Part shown: one piece after another, positions 53,993-63,008 of the stretch
How the letters are laid out: each line of letters opens with the position of its first letter
How positions within the stretch are numbered: position 1 is the first letter of the stretch
Assembly (NCBI RefSeq): GCF_003970675.1
Contig: NZ_CP034562.1
Location: forward strand, 682,001-746,000
Direction of reading: 5' to 3'
Length of the DNA: 64,000 nucleotides
DNA from: Flammeovirga pectinis
GTDB lineage: Bacteria > Bacteroidota > Bacteroidia > Cytophagales > Flammeovirgaceae
The notes under the pieces: generated by a model
What the model was told of the DNA's origin: nothing
Database searches by the model: none
The model's input: the letters and a program-made list of their open reading frames with translations, nothing else
Translations under genes and position numbers: made by a program

Positions 53993-54496
53993 ATGCGCAT
54001 TTATTTAATAGGCATGCCTGGAAGTGGGAAATCTACTTTGGCAAAAGAGCTATCAGAAGTATTAGACCTTCCTTACTTTGATCTTGATTTAGAAATTGAA
54101 AAGAAAGAAAGGAAATCAATACCTAAAATATTTACAGAGTTTGGTGAAGATTATTTTAGAAAAGTAGAAAGAGAGATCATGCTTTCTTTTACACCAGATA
54201 ATGCTATTATAGCTACTGGGGGAGGTACACCTTGCTTTTTTGATAACATCGAAAAATTGAATTCTCAAGGCAAAACCTTTTTTGTAGACGTATTGGAAGA
54301 TGATTTAGCAGACAGGGTTTGGGAGCAACAAGGAACAAGACCTTTATTAGCTCAAGAGAATAGAGAAGATATCTTTGCTGCTATTCAAGAAAAAAGGGTA
54401 AATAGATTGCCTTATTATGAAAAAGCACAAATAACAATTCAAGCAAATAAAAAAACACCTTATGAACTTGCTATAGAAATAAAGCAAAATTTATAA
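53993..54496 (+). CDS. aroK: Shikimate kinase
   Basis: A 167-residue protein. P-loop GMPGSGKST (7-15), DLDLEIEKKERKSIPKIF (31-48, shikimate-contact Asp), FGEDYFRKVE with the conserved Arg, and ATGGGTPC near 75-82 are all typical. Lid motif RPLLAQ lies near 119. It phosphorylates shikimate at position 3 in aromatic amino-acid synthesis. It is the last gene of the run DUF1599, DoxX-like, permease, aroK, with ten bases to the permease gene; a strong terminator follows. Confidence 0.92.
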   Translation: MRIYLIGMPGSGKSTLAKELSEVLDLPYFDLDLEIEKKERKSIPKIFTEFGEDYFRKVEREIMLSFTPDNAIIATGGGTPCFFDNIEKLNSQGKTFFVDVLEDDLADRVWEQQGTRPLLAQENREDIFAAIQEKRVNRLPYYEKAQITIQANKKTPYELAIEIKQNL

Positions 54497-54516
54497 AGTG
54501 TATATACTATAAGATT

Positions 54517-54560
54517 AAATCCCAAATCAATAGATTCAATTTATTGATTTGGGATTTTTT
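54517..54560 (+). terminator. Intrinsic terminator of aroK operon
   Basis: AAATCCCAAATCAATA (54517-54532) and TATTGATTTGGGATTT (54542-54557) form a perfect 16-bp stem with a 9-nt loop, followed by T. It separates aroK from the convergent DUF3108 gene. Confidence 0.88.
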
Positions 54561-55408
54561 TATTTAGATTTTTTGAGCTTTTGTTTAAGTCCTTTATACC
54601 TTACTAAATCTACATTAACAGAACCTACAATAAGTTCAGCTTGTATTTTTAAAGGTATTCTATTGATATCTTTTGAAACCCAAAATTTTATTGGATGTGT
54701 TCCAGAAAATAATTGATTTTCTGGCATAATTGGGGACATTACATAAGATTCAATTCTACCAAACTTTGTATAGACCTTTTCAACACCTAAATAGACGATA
54801 TCAAAATCATACGCTTTATTTTCCCAAAATGAGTTAAGTGAAATTGTATCACCTTTAGTCATTTGATCATAATCAAGAGTTCTTAAATAGTAATATCCAG
54901 AAATAACATCATGTGTATTAGGAGGCATCTCATAATGTTCAATATGAATTTCTTCTTTATCCTTTTTTTTCCATTCAGCATCTACTTTTCCATTTACTTG
55001 ATCAAAATTTATTTTTTCCTCAAGTGTGTATCCTCCTTCTATAATATCTCTATTAAATTGTACAGGATATAAAGTGGAAGTGCTGAAGTAACTTTGCCAT
55101 AAATCTCGGATTTTCATGGTCATTCCAAACATTCCAATACTTCGTCCTGTAACATCTACTTTGTAGGTCTCTTCTCCATTCACTTGATGTAGTTTTTTAT
55201 CAAGATGAACTACTGCTTCCCCTGCTTCAAAAACAGAATACCCAGCGACATATGTTAATGTTTCTCCTTTTTCAAATGAAATTTCGGACTTAATTGGTGG
55301 ATCTTGCTCTGTTTTGAAGCTAAAAGATATAAAACCAATAAATAAAATGGCAGCTGTAATTTTTATATATTTTGTATTCAATCTCATAGAATTATATGAA
55401 TTACTCAA
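54560..55408 (-). CDS. DUF3108 exported protein
   Basis: A 282-residue protein; the start may instead be the ATG at 55387 (MRLNTKYIK), which gives a tidier signal. The hydrophobic region (ITAAILFIGFISF) is near residues 16-28. The mature part has the DUF3108 pattern: FEKGETLTYVAGYSVFEAGEA, YKVDVTGRSIGMFGMTMKIRD, DVISGYYYLRTLDY, and IPLKIQAEL near the end. The family is beta-rich and periplasmic. In Bacteroidetes it often lies beside tatD, as here (divergent, 134 bases). The function is unknown. The stop codon lies three bases after the aroK terminator stem. Confidence 0.82.
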   Translation of the reverse strand: MSNSYNSMRLNTKYIKITAAILFIGFISFSFKTEQDPPIKSEISFEKGETLTYVAGYSVFEAGEAVVHLDKKLHQVNGEETYKVDVTGRSIGMFGMTMKIRDLWQSYFSTSTLYPVQFNRDIIEGGYTLEEKINFDQVNGKVDAEWKKKDKEEIHIEHYEMPPNTHDVISGYYYLRTLDYDQMTKGDTISLNSFWENKAYDFDIVYLGVEKVYTKFGRIESYVMSPIMPENQLFSGTHPIKFWVSKDINRIPLKIQAELIVGSVNVDLVRYKGLKQKLKKSK

Positions 55409-55542
55409 TTTTTAAATTCAATATTAGTTATAATTATTGATTTAGGTAATACCTGTTGAAAAAATTCGATTTGCTCTTTGTAAGCTATTTGTTTTAAGCT
55501 GTTAGATTTGCGTGTTGTTTCAAAAATTAAAAATAATAAAAA

Positions 55543-56322
55543 ATGATAGATACACACGCCCATATATACTCAGACAAATTCAAAGAAGATATAGACAATG
55601 TTTTAGAATCAGCTTTTGATAATGGTCTAAAACATATTCTTATGCCAAATATAGATCATACATCAATAGATCGTATGCTAGAACTAGAAGAAAAATACCC
55701 TCAACAATGTCTTTCTATGATGGGGCTACATCCATGCCATGTTGGAAAAGATTTTGAAAAAGAACTTTATTTGGTAGAAGAATGGTTAAATAAAAGAAAG
55801 TTTATTGGTGTTGGTGAAATGGGATTAGACCTTTATTGGGATAAAACTTTTAAAGAACAGCAAATAGAAGCTTTTAAAATTCAAGCTGATTTAGCTAAGA
55901 AGCATCATTTACCATTAGTAATTCATGCTAGAGATGCAATGCCAGAAACATTGGATTTGTTAGAAGAATTATCTGACGATGCCCTATTTGGCGTGCTGCA
56001 TTGCTTTACAGGAAGCCTAGAAGATGCGAACCGTTTATTTGATATCAATTTTAAAATAGGAATTGGAGGAGTAGCTACATTTAAAAATGGAGGCTTGGAT
56101 AAGGTTATTCCCCACGTTGACCTAAAGCATATTGTTTTAGAAACAGATAGTCCTTATTTAGCTCCAAAACCTTATAGAGGTAAAAGAAATGAACCAGCCT
56201 ACACAAGTTTTGTATGTGATAAAGTTGCAGATTTTAAAGGTATTAGTGGAACAGAAGTAGAAGAAATTACCGACAAGAATGCATATGACCTGTTTGATAT
56301 AGAGAATTACTTAAAAAAATAG
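55543..56322 (+). CDS. tatD: TatD family metal-dependent hydrolase
   Basis: A 259-residue protein, normal for TatD. The metal sites are visible: IDTHAH (H5, H7), GVGEMGLDLYWD (Glu), LVIHARDA (His), LHCFTGS (His) and LETDSPYLAP (Asp). Members act as 3'-5' exonucleases or DNA deoxyribonucleases on damaged ends. It starts the co-directional run tatD-asparaginase with 15 bases between them. It is not linked to tatABC. Confidence 0.92.
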   Translation: MIDTHAHIYSDKFKEDIDNVLESAFDNGLKHILMPNIDHTSIDRMLELEEKYPQQCLSMMGLHPCHVGKDFEKELYLVEEWLNKRKFIGVGEMGLDLYWDKTFKEQQIEAFKIQADLAKKHHLPLVIHARDAMPETLDLLEELSDDALFGVLHCFTGSLEDANRLFDINFKIGIGGVATFKNGGLDKVIPHVDLKHIVLETDSPYLAPKPYRGKRNEPAYTSFVCDKVADFKGISGTEVEEITDKNAYDLFDIENYLKK

Positions 56323-56337
56323 ACCCATTCAATTATT

Positions 56338-57423
56338 ATGACCAATCGAACTTACTATAAGACCGTTAATATAAATTCAACTGGTCCTAAAACTTCCGAG
56401 ACTTCAATATTAATTATTTATACAGGAGGTACTATTGGTATGGATTCTCATCCTGAAAATGGTAGCTTAATTCCTTTTGATTTTGAGAAAATTATTGATG
56501 CCGTACCTGAATTAAGGGCATTTGATTTTGAATTAACAGTGATTTCACTAGACCCGTTAATAGATTCTTCTGATATAACTACAGATCATTGGGTCCAGTT
56601 AGGGAACTTAATTGAGGATTTTTACGAAGATTTTGATGGTTTTGTCATTTTGCACGGAACAGATACGATGGCTTACACTGCATCTGCATTAAGTTTTATG
56701 CTAGACGGAGTTCATAAACCAGTTATTTTAACAGGTTCACAATTGCCTATTGGAGCTAAAAGAACAGATGCAAGAGAGAATTTAATGTCCTCGCTGGAAA
56801 TTGCTTCTGAAAGAGATGATAATGGTGAAATGTTAGTACAAGAAGTTTGTATCTGCTTTAATAATAAATTATTAAGAGGAAATCGGGCAAAAAAATCTCA
56901 AAACTTTAATTTCACAGCATTTCGCTCTTACAACTATCCATCTTTAGCAGAAGCAGGGATTTTCATAGAATATAAGCGAGAAACTTTTTGGAAAGACCCC
57001 ATTAACTCCCCTGTTAGATCAATGAAAAAGTTTGAATCTAATGTTTTATTATTAAAGATTTTCCCAGGGATGTCGAAAGATTTTATAAATCAAATGTTAA
57101 ATAATAAAAAATTAAGGGGTGTGATTTTAGAGACCTATGGATCTGGTAATGTTCCTACCTCTTCTTGGTTTATTGAGTTGTTAGAAAAAACAGTTAAAAG
57201 AGGAGTTGTAATAGTTAATATTTCGCAGTGTACAGGGGGTATGGTGATGCAAGGACACTATGCAACTAGTGCAAAACTTAATAAAATAGGTGTATTGAGT
57301 GGTAAGGATATGACCACTGAAGCAGCAGTTACTAAGCTAATGTGTTTGTTAACAAAGTATAAAGATACCGAAAGCGTTAAAAAGTTGATTGGTATACCTT
57401 TGAAGGGTGAACTTAGTGTATAA
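56338..57423 (+). CDS. ansA: Type I L-asparaginase
   Basis: A 361-residue cytosolic enzyme without signal peptide. IIYTGGTIGM (26-35) contains the nucleophile T32, VILHGTDTMAYTASAL (about 101-116) the second Thr/Asp pair, and LTGSQLPIGAKRTDARENL (about 128-146) the family loop. The C-terminal GNVPTSSWF is conserved. It turns asparagine to aspartate. The type I form acts inside the cell. In Cytophagales the order tatD, ansA, exbB is common, as here. The exbB promoter lies in the 256-base gap that follows. Confidence 0.92.
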   Translation: MTNRTYYKTVNINSTGPKTSETSILIIYTGGTIGMDSHPENGSLIPFDFEKIIDAVPELRAFDFELTVISLDPLIDSSDITTDHWVQLGNLIEDFYEDFDGFVILHGTDTMAYTASALSFMLDGVHKPVILTGSQLPIGAKRTDARENLMSSLEIASERDDNGEMLVQEVCICFNNKLLRGNRAKKSQNFNFTAFRSYNYPSLAEAGIFIEYKRETFWKDPINSPVRSMKKFESNVLLLKIFPGMSKDFINQMLNNKKLRGVILETYGSGNVPTSSWFIELLEKTVKRGVVIVNISQCTGGMVMQGHYATSAKLNKIGVLSGKDMTTEAAVTKLMCLLTKYKDTESVKKLIGIPLKGELSV

Positions 57424-57490
57424 TTTAACTTAATCTAACATTAAATACGTTTATTAGTGTGATTTATGCATTTATAAATATATTATCTAT

Positions 57491-57659
57491 TTGTTTATGA
57501 GTATAATTATATATTTCTTTGCGGATCAGTAGTCGTTAAAAACTATCAAAAAAAGCATTAATTAAAAGATTAATGCTAACTTGCTCAACGATTACGGATG
57601 ATAGTCAAACAAATTTATTATTACAGCATCGGGAAGTAGTTTGTTTTATTTTAAACTAC
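57491..57659 (+). promoter_or_regulatory. exbB promoter and two-hairpin leader
   Basis: TTG at 57491-57493 and TTTCTTTG at 57514-57521 are spaced 20 bases apart, close to the Bacteroidetes -33/-7 pattern. The predicted leader of about 150 bases contains AGCATTAAT/ATTAATGCT (57554-57562, 57569-57577) and GTAGTTT/AAACTAC (57636-57642, 57653-57659). The first hairpin is followed by a T-run only on the minus strand. The leader may be regulatory; this is not proven. Confidence 0.45.
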
Positions 57660-57679
57660 AATCTGAACGTTAGAGAGTT

Positions 57680-58486
57680 ATGAAAAGAGTATTCGCATTA
57701 TTGATGTTTTTCTGTGCACTTACTTTAGGTACTGCACAGTCGTATGCGCAAGATGAAACAACTGAAGAAGCTACTGAACAAGTAGCTGAAGAGTCATCTG
57801 CAGCAGTTCAAGAAGTGTCTTCTGATGAAGTTGCACAAGTTGAAGAATTATCTTTCACTCAAGCAGTGAAACAAAAGTTTATTGAAGGTGGTTGGGAGTT
57901 CATGGGAGCTGTATTGCTTACATTGATCTTAGGTTTGGCAATTGCTATTGAACGTGTTATCACGTTAAGCCTTTCTACTACAAACACTAAAAAACTTTTA
58001 TCAAAAGTTGACGAGGCTTTAACTTCAGGTGGTGCGGAAGCAGCATTAGAGGTAACTAAAGCAACTCGTGGTCCTGTAGCATCAATCTTTACACAAGGTT
58101 TGATGAGAGCATCTGAAGGTATTGAAATGGTTGAGAAATCAGTTGTTGCTTACGGTTCAGTTGAAATGGGTAAATTGGAAAAAGGTTTACCTTGGATCTC
58201 ATTGTTTATTGCTATGGCACCAATGTTAGGTTTCATGGGTACGGTAATTGGTATGATTGGTGCATTCGATGCAATCGAAGCAGCAGGTGATATCTCTCCT
58301 TCATTAGTAGCAGGTGGTATTAAAGTTGCCCTTCTTACTACTGTAGCAGGTCTTATCGTAGGTGTGATTCTTCAAGTATTCTACAACTACTGTGTTTCTA
58401 CAATCGATGGTATTGTTTTAGAAATGGAAGAAGCTTCTGTTTCTTTAATCGACATCCTTGTAAAAAACGAATTAGCTACTAAATAA
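57680..58486 (+). CDS. exbB: ExbB/TolQ/MotA-type proton channel subunit
   Basis: A 268-residue protein with a signal peptide ending near residue 23 (SYAQ) and a Glu-rich periplasmic extension (about 25-60). Three spans follow at about 72-92, 173-192 and 215-235. GLPWISLFIAMAPMLGFMGTVIGMIGAFD (about 170-198) and GIKVALLTTVAGLIVG (about 211-226) are the ExbB core motifs. It forms the inner-membrane motor driving TonB. It is first in an operon with a small membrane protein and two ExbD genes. The signal plus acidic extension is common in Bacteroidetes. Confidence 0.93.
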   Translation: MKRVFALLMFFCALTLGTAQSYAQDETTEEATEQVAEESSAAVQEVSSDEVAQVEELSFTQAVKQKFIEGGWEFMGAVLLTLILGLAIAIERVITLSLSTTNTKKLLSKVDEALTSGGAEAALEVTKATRGPVASIFTQGLMRASEGIEMVEKSVVAYGSVEMGKLEKGLPWISLFIAMAPMLGFMGTVIGMIGAFDAIEAAGDISPSLVAGGIKVALLTTVAGLIVGVILQVFYNYCVSTIDGIVLEMEEASVSLIDILVKNELATK

Positions 58487-58543
58487 GTAGTCTCTATTTA
58501 CACAGAGTAAATAGTTATTGTAAAATTTGAAAAATTACAAGTT

Positions 58544-58891
58544 ATGAACGGTGAAGCTATATTTACAGAATACTTGCTACCATTCACAGGTGTATTAATC
58601 ATCATTGCATTAGTTGCTACAGTTATTGGTTTCCTTGTGTCTATCGCAATGGATCCTAAGGCAGCAGTTGCAGTATTGGTTACCATCGGCGTAATTGGAG
58701 TATTGTATTTTATCGGTTATTCTAGTGCTGATAGCGCAGTTACAGCTAGAGAGTTAAACGAATTTGGAGTTAATGAAGTATTATCACAAAAAATTGGTGG
58801 TGTATTGAATTTAACTTACTACTTATTCGGAATAGCACTTGTCGCTGTAGTTTTTGATATTATTTCAAGATTTGTTAAAAGCTTAGGATAA
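58544..58891 (+). CDS. Small three-span membrane protein in the exb operon
   Basis: A 115-residue protein, with hydrophobic segments at about 15-35, 42-60 and 90-110. Between them is a polar stretch (SSADSAVTARELNEFGVNEVLSQK). The start at 58544 (MNGEAIFTEYLLPF) is supported by position 57 bases after exbB. It ends two bases before exbD, so co-transcription is certain in practice. I do not recognise a named family. It probably binds the ExbB/ExbD motor, but this is inferred from the operon. Confidence 0.8.
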   Translation: MNGEAIFTEYLLPFTGVLIIIALVATVIGFLVSIAMDPKAAVAVLVTIGVIGVLYFIGYSSADSAVTARELNEFGVNEVLSQKIGGVLNLTYYLFGIALVAVVFDIISRFVKSLG

Positions 58892-58893
58892 TT

Positions 58894-59442
58894 ATGATAC
58901 AGAAGAAGAAAAAAGAAACACCAGAAATTAATGGTGGGGCAATGGCTGATATTGCCTTCCTTTTATTGATCTTCTTCTTGGTGGCAACAACTATTGCATC
59001 TGATAAAGGTGTAACAGTAATGTTACCTCCAAAAGCTGATGAAATTGACGTTAGGGTTAAAGAGCGTAATGTGTTTAACATTCTTGTGAATTCAAAAGAC
59101 ATGATGTTAGCACAAGAAGAGCAAGTTGACCTTCCTAAACTTCGTACTATGGTTAAAGAATTCGTTCTTAACAATGGTAAGAATAAAGATATGTCAGAAT
59201 CTCCAGCTAAGGCAATTGTTTCATTAAAAACTGACCGTGGTACTTCTTACGAGATGTACATTTCGGTAATTGATGAATTAAAATACACTTATGCAGAAAT
59301 GCGTGCAATGTATTTGAAGATTCCTTTAGAAGATTATCAAGCATTGGATAAAGAAAATCCTGATCAGAAAGAAAAGCTTAAAAGAGCTCGTAAAGCTATC
59401 CCTTACATGGTATCGGATGCTGAACCTTCTGAGATAAATTAA
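58894..59442 (+). CDS. exbD: ExbD/TolR-type subunit, first copy
   Basis: A 182-residue protein. GGAMADIAFLLLIFFLVATTIASDKG (about 11-36) contains the single anchor with the conserved proton-carrying Asp17. The C-terminal periplasmic domain includes VTVMLPPKAD and a later NILVNSKDMMLAQEE; the final region (about 130-182) is helical and charged. It works with ExbB as the stator of TonB. The second copy follows after 58 bases. Paired, non-identical ExbD proteins are common in Bacteroidetes. Confidence 0.92.
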   Translation: MIQKKKKETPEINGGAMADIAFLLLIFFLVATTIASDKGVTVMLPPKADEIDVRVKERNVFNILVNSKDMMLAQEEQVDLPKLRTMVKEFVLNNGKNKDMSESPAKAIVSLKTDRGTSYEMYISVIDELKYTYAEMRAMYLKIPLEDYQALDKENPDQKEKLKRARKAIPYMVSDAEPSEIN

Positions 59443-59500
59443 TTGGTCTAATTAAAACGTCATCGTATAAAGGTGACGTTTACTTAAATACATTGACCTT

Positions 59501-59968
59501 ATGGCAACGTTTAAGAAAAAAACAAAGACGAAGCAGGATATTCCTACTTCTGCATTGCCAGACATTATTTTCATGCTTCTGTTCTTTTTCATGATTTCGA
59601 CGACTTTCCGTGAGTCTGAGTTATTAGTAAAGAACTCGTTACCTCAGGCATCTGAGTTAACAAAGCTTGAAAAAAAATCATTGGTTTCTTATATTTATAT
59701 AGGTGAACCAACTGATACAAAAAAGTTTGGTACTGAGCCTCGTATTCAAGTGAATGACGTATTGATCGAACCTGATCAAATCGTACAACATGTGATGCAG
59801 GAAAAAGACAAATTAGGTGAAGATGGTGATAAAATTACTATGTCACTTAAAATTGATAGAGATGCTAAAATGGGTGTGATTTCAGATGTACGTCTGAAAC
59901 TTAGAGATGCTAACGCATTGAAAGTGAATTACGCTTCAAACAAGAAATTACGTATTTCTGGTATGTAA
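59501..59968 (+). CDS. exbD: ExbD/TolR-type subunit, second copy
   Basis: A 155-residue protein. TSALPDIIFMLLFFFMISTTFRE (about 16-38) carries the anchor with the conserved Asp near 21. The periplasmic domain has SELLVKNSLPQASELTKLEKK and a VNDVLIEPDQIVQHVMQ strand-helix. It differs enough from the first copy to suggest distinct roles in the motor. It ends the four-gene operon; a terminator follows at 59987. Confidence 0.92.
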   Translation: MATFKKKTKTKQDIPTSALPDIIFMLLFFFMISTTFRESELLVKNSLPQASELTKLEKKSLVSYIYIGEPTDTKKFGTEPRIQVNDVLIEPDQIVQHVMQEKDKLGEDGDKITMSLKIDRDAKMGVISDVRLKLRDANALKVNYASNKKLRISGM

Positions 59969-59986
59969 GTCTCTTCAATTACCAAG

Positions 59987-60022
59987 AAAGGTCAAATACG
60001 AAAGTGTTTGACCTTTTTTTTA
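59987..60022 (+). terminator. Intrinsic terminator of the exb operon
   Basis: AAAGGTCAAA (59987-59996) pairs with TTTGACCTTT (60007-60016) around a 10-nt loop and is followed by T. Confidence 0.88.
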
Positions 60023-60330
60023 TTAAATTTTTATACATACTAACCGAATTCCCCTAATCTTATATTAATAATCTCTTATCTATAGTTTATGTAACTCTAG
60101 CCTAGCAAAGACTATTGAATGAAGTTTGATGATACATACTTAAATTTTTAAAATAAGGTTGATAAGTACATGAGATTTCACAAAAACAAATAGAAGTATC
60201 CATCAAACACGTTGAGGCTTTCTTTCAGTTACTTGAACTAGAAATTCAATCCTCAGTAGAAAGTTGAAGATTACCATAAACTGCTTTTAAGTAAATAGTA
60301 TTAATTAGAAATGGTTTTAGTTTCTACAAA
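60023..60330. other. Gene-free stretch with a possible decayed coding remnant
   Basis: This 308-base region between two terminators shows no intact gene. Around 60167-60267 the plus strand has 33 sense codons between stops; they include IKHVEAFFQLLELEIQ, a helical, plausible protein sequence, followed by further stops (TGA, TAA). It may be a relic of a lost gene or chance. No repeat or insertion-sequence end was found. Confidence 0.3.
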
Positions 60331-60369
60331 AAAAACAGGCTCATCCTAATTAAGAATGAACCTGTTTTT
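60331..60369 (-). terminator. Terminator of the pullulanase gene
   Basis: AAAAACAGG (60331-60339) pairs with CCTGTTTTT (60361-60369), continued after one mismatch by TCAT/ATGA. On the minus strand the stem is followed by a run of T. Confidence 0.8.
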
Positions 60370-60392
60370 ATCAATAATGTAGATAAACTAAC

Positions 60393-62426
60393 TTATTTAC
60401 TTAGTACTAAAGCCGATACGCCATCAATAGTAATTGATGAAGTTGTTTTTAATCCTTTTACAGAAGCTTTATTCCCGTCAACTAATACTTTCCATTTACC
60501 TTTAGGTAAATATTTAGAAATGTTTTTAGCAGATTTATTTGCATTAAATATAACCGCAATAGATTCAGTAGAATCACCATTTGCATTTCCATTGATAATA
60601 TAACCAACCATATGTTGATCTTTAAAATCAATAAATTTTAAATGCTTTTGAATCATTTCTGTAGATGTCATTCTAAAAGCAGGGTGAGCCTTTCTTAATG
60701 CAATCAAACCTTGGTAGTAGTCAAAAATATCTTTATTCTCGAATTTCCAATCCCAGTTTAATTTATTAATAGCATCTGGCTTATTATAAGAGTTATGTTC
60801 TCCACCTTTAGTTCTTAGCATCTCAGCACCAGAATGTATAAAAGGTATTCCTTGAGAAGTAAGAATAACAGCACTAGTAAGTTTATGCATTTTCTTTAAC
60901 TCACTATCAGAAGCTTTAGGTTGAGAAACCTTCAACTTATCAAATAATGTATGATTATCATGACAAGATACATAACTGATTGTTTGAGAAGGAGTAGGAG
61001 CCCAAGGAGATTTAGAATAGTTGACAGCTTTATAGTCTACTTGTGGATGTTGAGTAGATGCTACAATACCAAATTTAATTGTTTCGCTTAACCCATCAGC
61101 CCCTTGTACAAAGCCAATATTATCGTCATAAAAAACACTACCTTTTAATCCGTCGCGTATATCGTCAGAGAAAGCAGCAACACCTACTAACTTCGGAGTA
61201 TTTGCTTTTAATGCTCTTTTAGATTCAGGTAACGGAGAGTCACCAGCATTCCATCCTTCACCATAAATTAATATACTTGGATCAACTTCTTCTTTTAGCC
61301 TCTTAGCAAGAATATTCATTGTCTCCACATCATGAATACCCATAAGGTCAAATCTGAAACCATCTAAATGATATTCTTTTGCCCAATATAGAACCGACTC
61401 AACAATATATTTACGTACCATTGCTCTTTCCGAAGCAGTTTCATTACCACAAGCAGAAGCATTAGAATAACTTCCTTCATTGTTTTGTCTATAGTAATAC
61501 CCTGGTACTTCTAAAGAAAAATTAGATTCGTCTCCAGAAAAGGTATGGTTGTATACTACGTCAAGTACTACACGTATTCCTTTTTTATGGAAAGCAGAAA
61601 CCATTTCCTTAAATTCTTTAATTCTTACTCCACCATTAGATGGATCTGTTGAATAAGAGCCTTCAGGAACGTTATAGTTTTGAGGATCGTAGCCCCAGTT
61701 GTATTGTGCTTGATCTAATTTTGATTCGTCAATAGTATGGTAATCAAAAGAAGGTAATAAGTGCACATGAGTAACACCTAGTTCTTCAATATGATCTATT
61801 CCTGTCTTTAACCCCTTATCACTAACAGTTCCTGTTTCTGTTAAACCTAAGAACTTTCCTTTATTTTTTGCACCAGAATTTTCTGCTATAGTAATATCAC
61901 GAACGTGAATTTCATATAAAATAGCATCTGTAAGTTCTTTTAATTCTGGACGTTGATCGTTAGCCCATCCGTTAGGATTTGTAGTGGCTAAATCAATAAC
62001 TTGACCTCTCTTGCCATTTACACCAACAGCAGTAGCATAGATACCAGGAGTTTCATCAAGTTGTTTGTCTCCAACAGTTACCTGAAATGTATAGTATTTG
62101 CCAAATAAATCACCTTTAATAGAACTACTCCATGTTCCCTTTTCAGATGGTTTCATTTCAGTTACCTTATAAGGCTTTCCCGTTAAACCATTTTCATATA
62201 GGTTTATAACTACTTTGGTAGCTGTAGGCGACCATATTTTAAATGCAGTAGCTTGCTTAGAATATGTAACTCCTAAATCACCTGTAAAAGAAGGATAATT
62301 CTCATAAGTAGATGTGTCGAAATCATTATGACCATCTGCTTTTGGAGTAGAATTACATGAAGAAAAAACAATAGAAACACCTAAAAGTAAGGAGCCTATT
62401 AATTGAGTATGTTTTCTTGTTGCCAT
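60393..62426 (-). CDS. pulA: Type I pullulanase (GH13), lipoprotein
   Basis: A 677-residue protein with a lipoprotein signal (IVFSSC, lipidated Cys24). A CBM48/N-terminal domain starts near residue 48 (GVTYSKQATAFKIWSPTATK). The catalytic barrel has YNWGYDPQNYNVPEGSYS (about 242-259), the signature of type I pullulanase; VVYNHT near 290; DGFRFDLMG with the nucleophile Asp near 360; YGEGWNAGD with the acid Glu near 388; and YVSCHDNHTLFDKL near 478. It hydrolyses alpha-1,6 branches of pullulan, glycogen or starch. The lipid anchor places it at a membrane, possibly outside the cell. No SusCD pair is nearby. Two operator-like repeats lie upstream (62624-62670). Confidence 0.94.
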   Translation of the reverse strand: MATRKHTQLIGSLLLGVSIVFSSCNSTPKADGHNDFDTSTYENYPSFTGDLGVTYSKQATAFKIWSPTATKVVINLYENGLTGKPYKVTEMKPSEKGTWSSSIKGDLFGKYYTFQVTVGDKQLDETPGIYATAVGVNGKRGQVIDLATTNPNGWANDQRPELKELTDAILYEIHVRDITIAENSGAKNKGKFLGLTETGTVSDKGLKTGIDHIEELGVTHVHLLPSFDYHTIDESKLDQAQYNWGYDPQNYNVPEGSYSTDPSNGGVRIKEFKEMVSAFHKKGIRVVLDVVYNHTFSGDESNFSLEVPGYYYRQNNEGSYSNASACGNETASERAMVRKYIVESVLYWAKEYHLDGFRFDLMGIHDVETMNILAKRLKEEVDPSILIYGEGWNAGDSPLPESKRALKANTPKLVGVAAFSDDIRDGLKGSVFYDDNIGFVQGADGLSETIKFGIVASTQHPQVDYKAVNYSKSPWAPTPSQTISYVSCHDNHTLFDKLKVSQPKASDSELKKMHKLTSAVILTSQGIPFIHSGAEMLRTKGGEHNSYNKPDAINKLNWDWKFENKDIFDYYQGLIALRKAHPAFRMTSTEMIQKHLKFIDFKDQHMVGYIINGNANGDSTESIAVIFNANKSAKNISKYLPKGKWKVLVDGNKASVKGLKTTSSITIDGVSALVLSK

Positions 62427-63008
62427 ATAAACAATAGTATTAAAAATAATTTATTTCCATTAAGTTCTATACTATTCTTCTAATAAACAATAGTGTAACT
62501 CATGATTAAGATTTGGAATCGGTTGCAGAATATTTTTTAAGAAAAATATCCAATTTTAATCAGTATTTGTGTTCGTTTTTATGCTAAAAATTGTTTTGCA
62601 CTACTTTTAAGATTTTGTCAAAGTGTTCAAAATTTAACACACTAAAAAGCAATGTTCAAAATTTAACACAGTGTATTTAAAATATTTCACCTCATCAATT
62701 TATTTTTTAAAAAAGTGCTAATAAAACGTTGGTTTACTTGAATTTATCATAGTTATAGCCCTACATTTGATTATCAATTTATGATAATGATAAACAAAAA
62801 TACACATAGCGAACCACTGATTTTATCAGAATTTCCTGTTTTAAAGAGGGAATTTTTTGGTCGTATGTGTTCAATTGATAATCGTAAACGCCGATAATAT
62901 TTCTCATTAAAAGTTGTTTTAATTTTTAAATAAAATAACAACGTACCTTTATTAAATAAGGCGTAGAAAAAATCTCACTGATTTACTTACTCCTTAAGAG
63001 TTTTAGAA
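62427..63008. promoter_or_regulatory. Intergenic region between pulA and the arg genes, with operator-like repeats
   Basis: The 582-base region is very AT-rich and has no gene. TGTTCAAAATTTAACACA occurs twice exactly, at 62624-62641 and 62653-62670 (29 bases start to start). Each copy is an imperfect palindrome (TGTT...AACA) and looks like an operator pair; the ends are near GTG...CAC at 62671-62690. A perfect inverted repeat ATTATCA/TGATAAT is at 62770-62776 and 62782-62788. These may control pulA or the arginine operon, or both. No hairpin terminator is needed, since the genes diverge. Confidence 0.5.

Noticed and set aside
62624-62670. Two identical 18-base repeats considered as a CRISPR remnant.
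   Set aside because: Only two units, an 11-base spacer and no cas genes; operator sites fit better.
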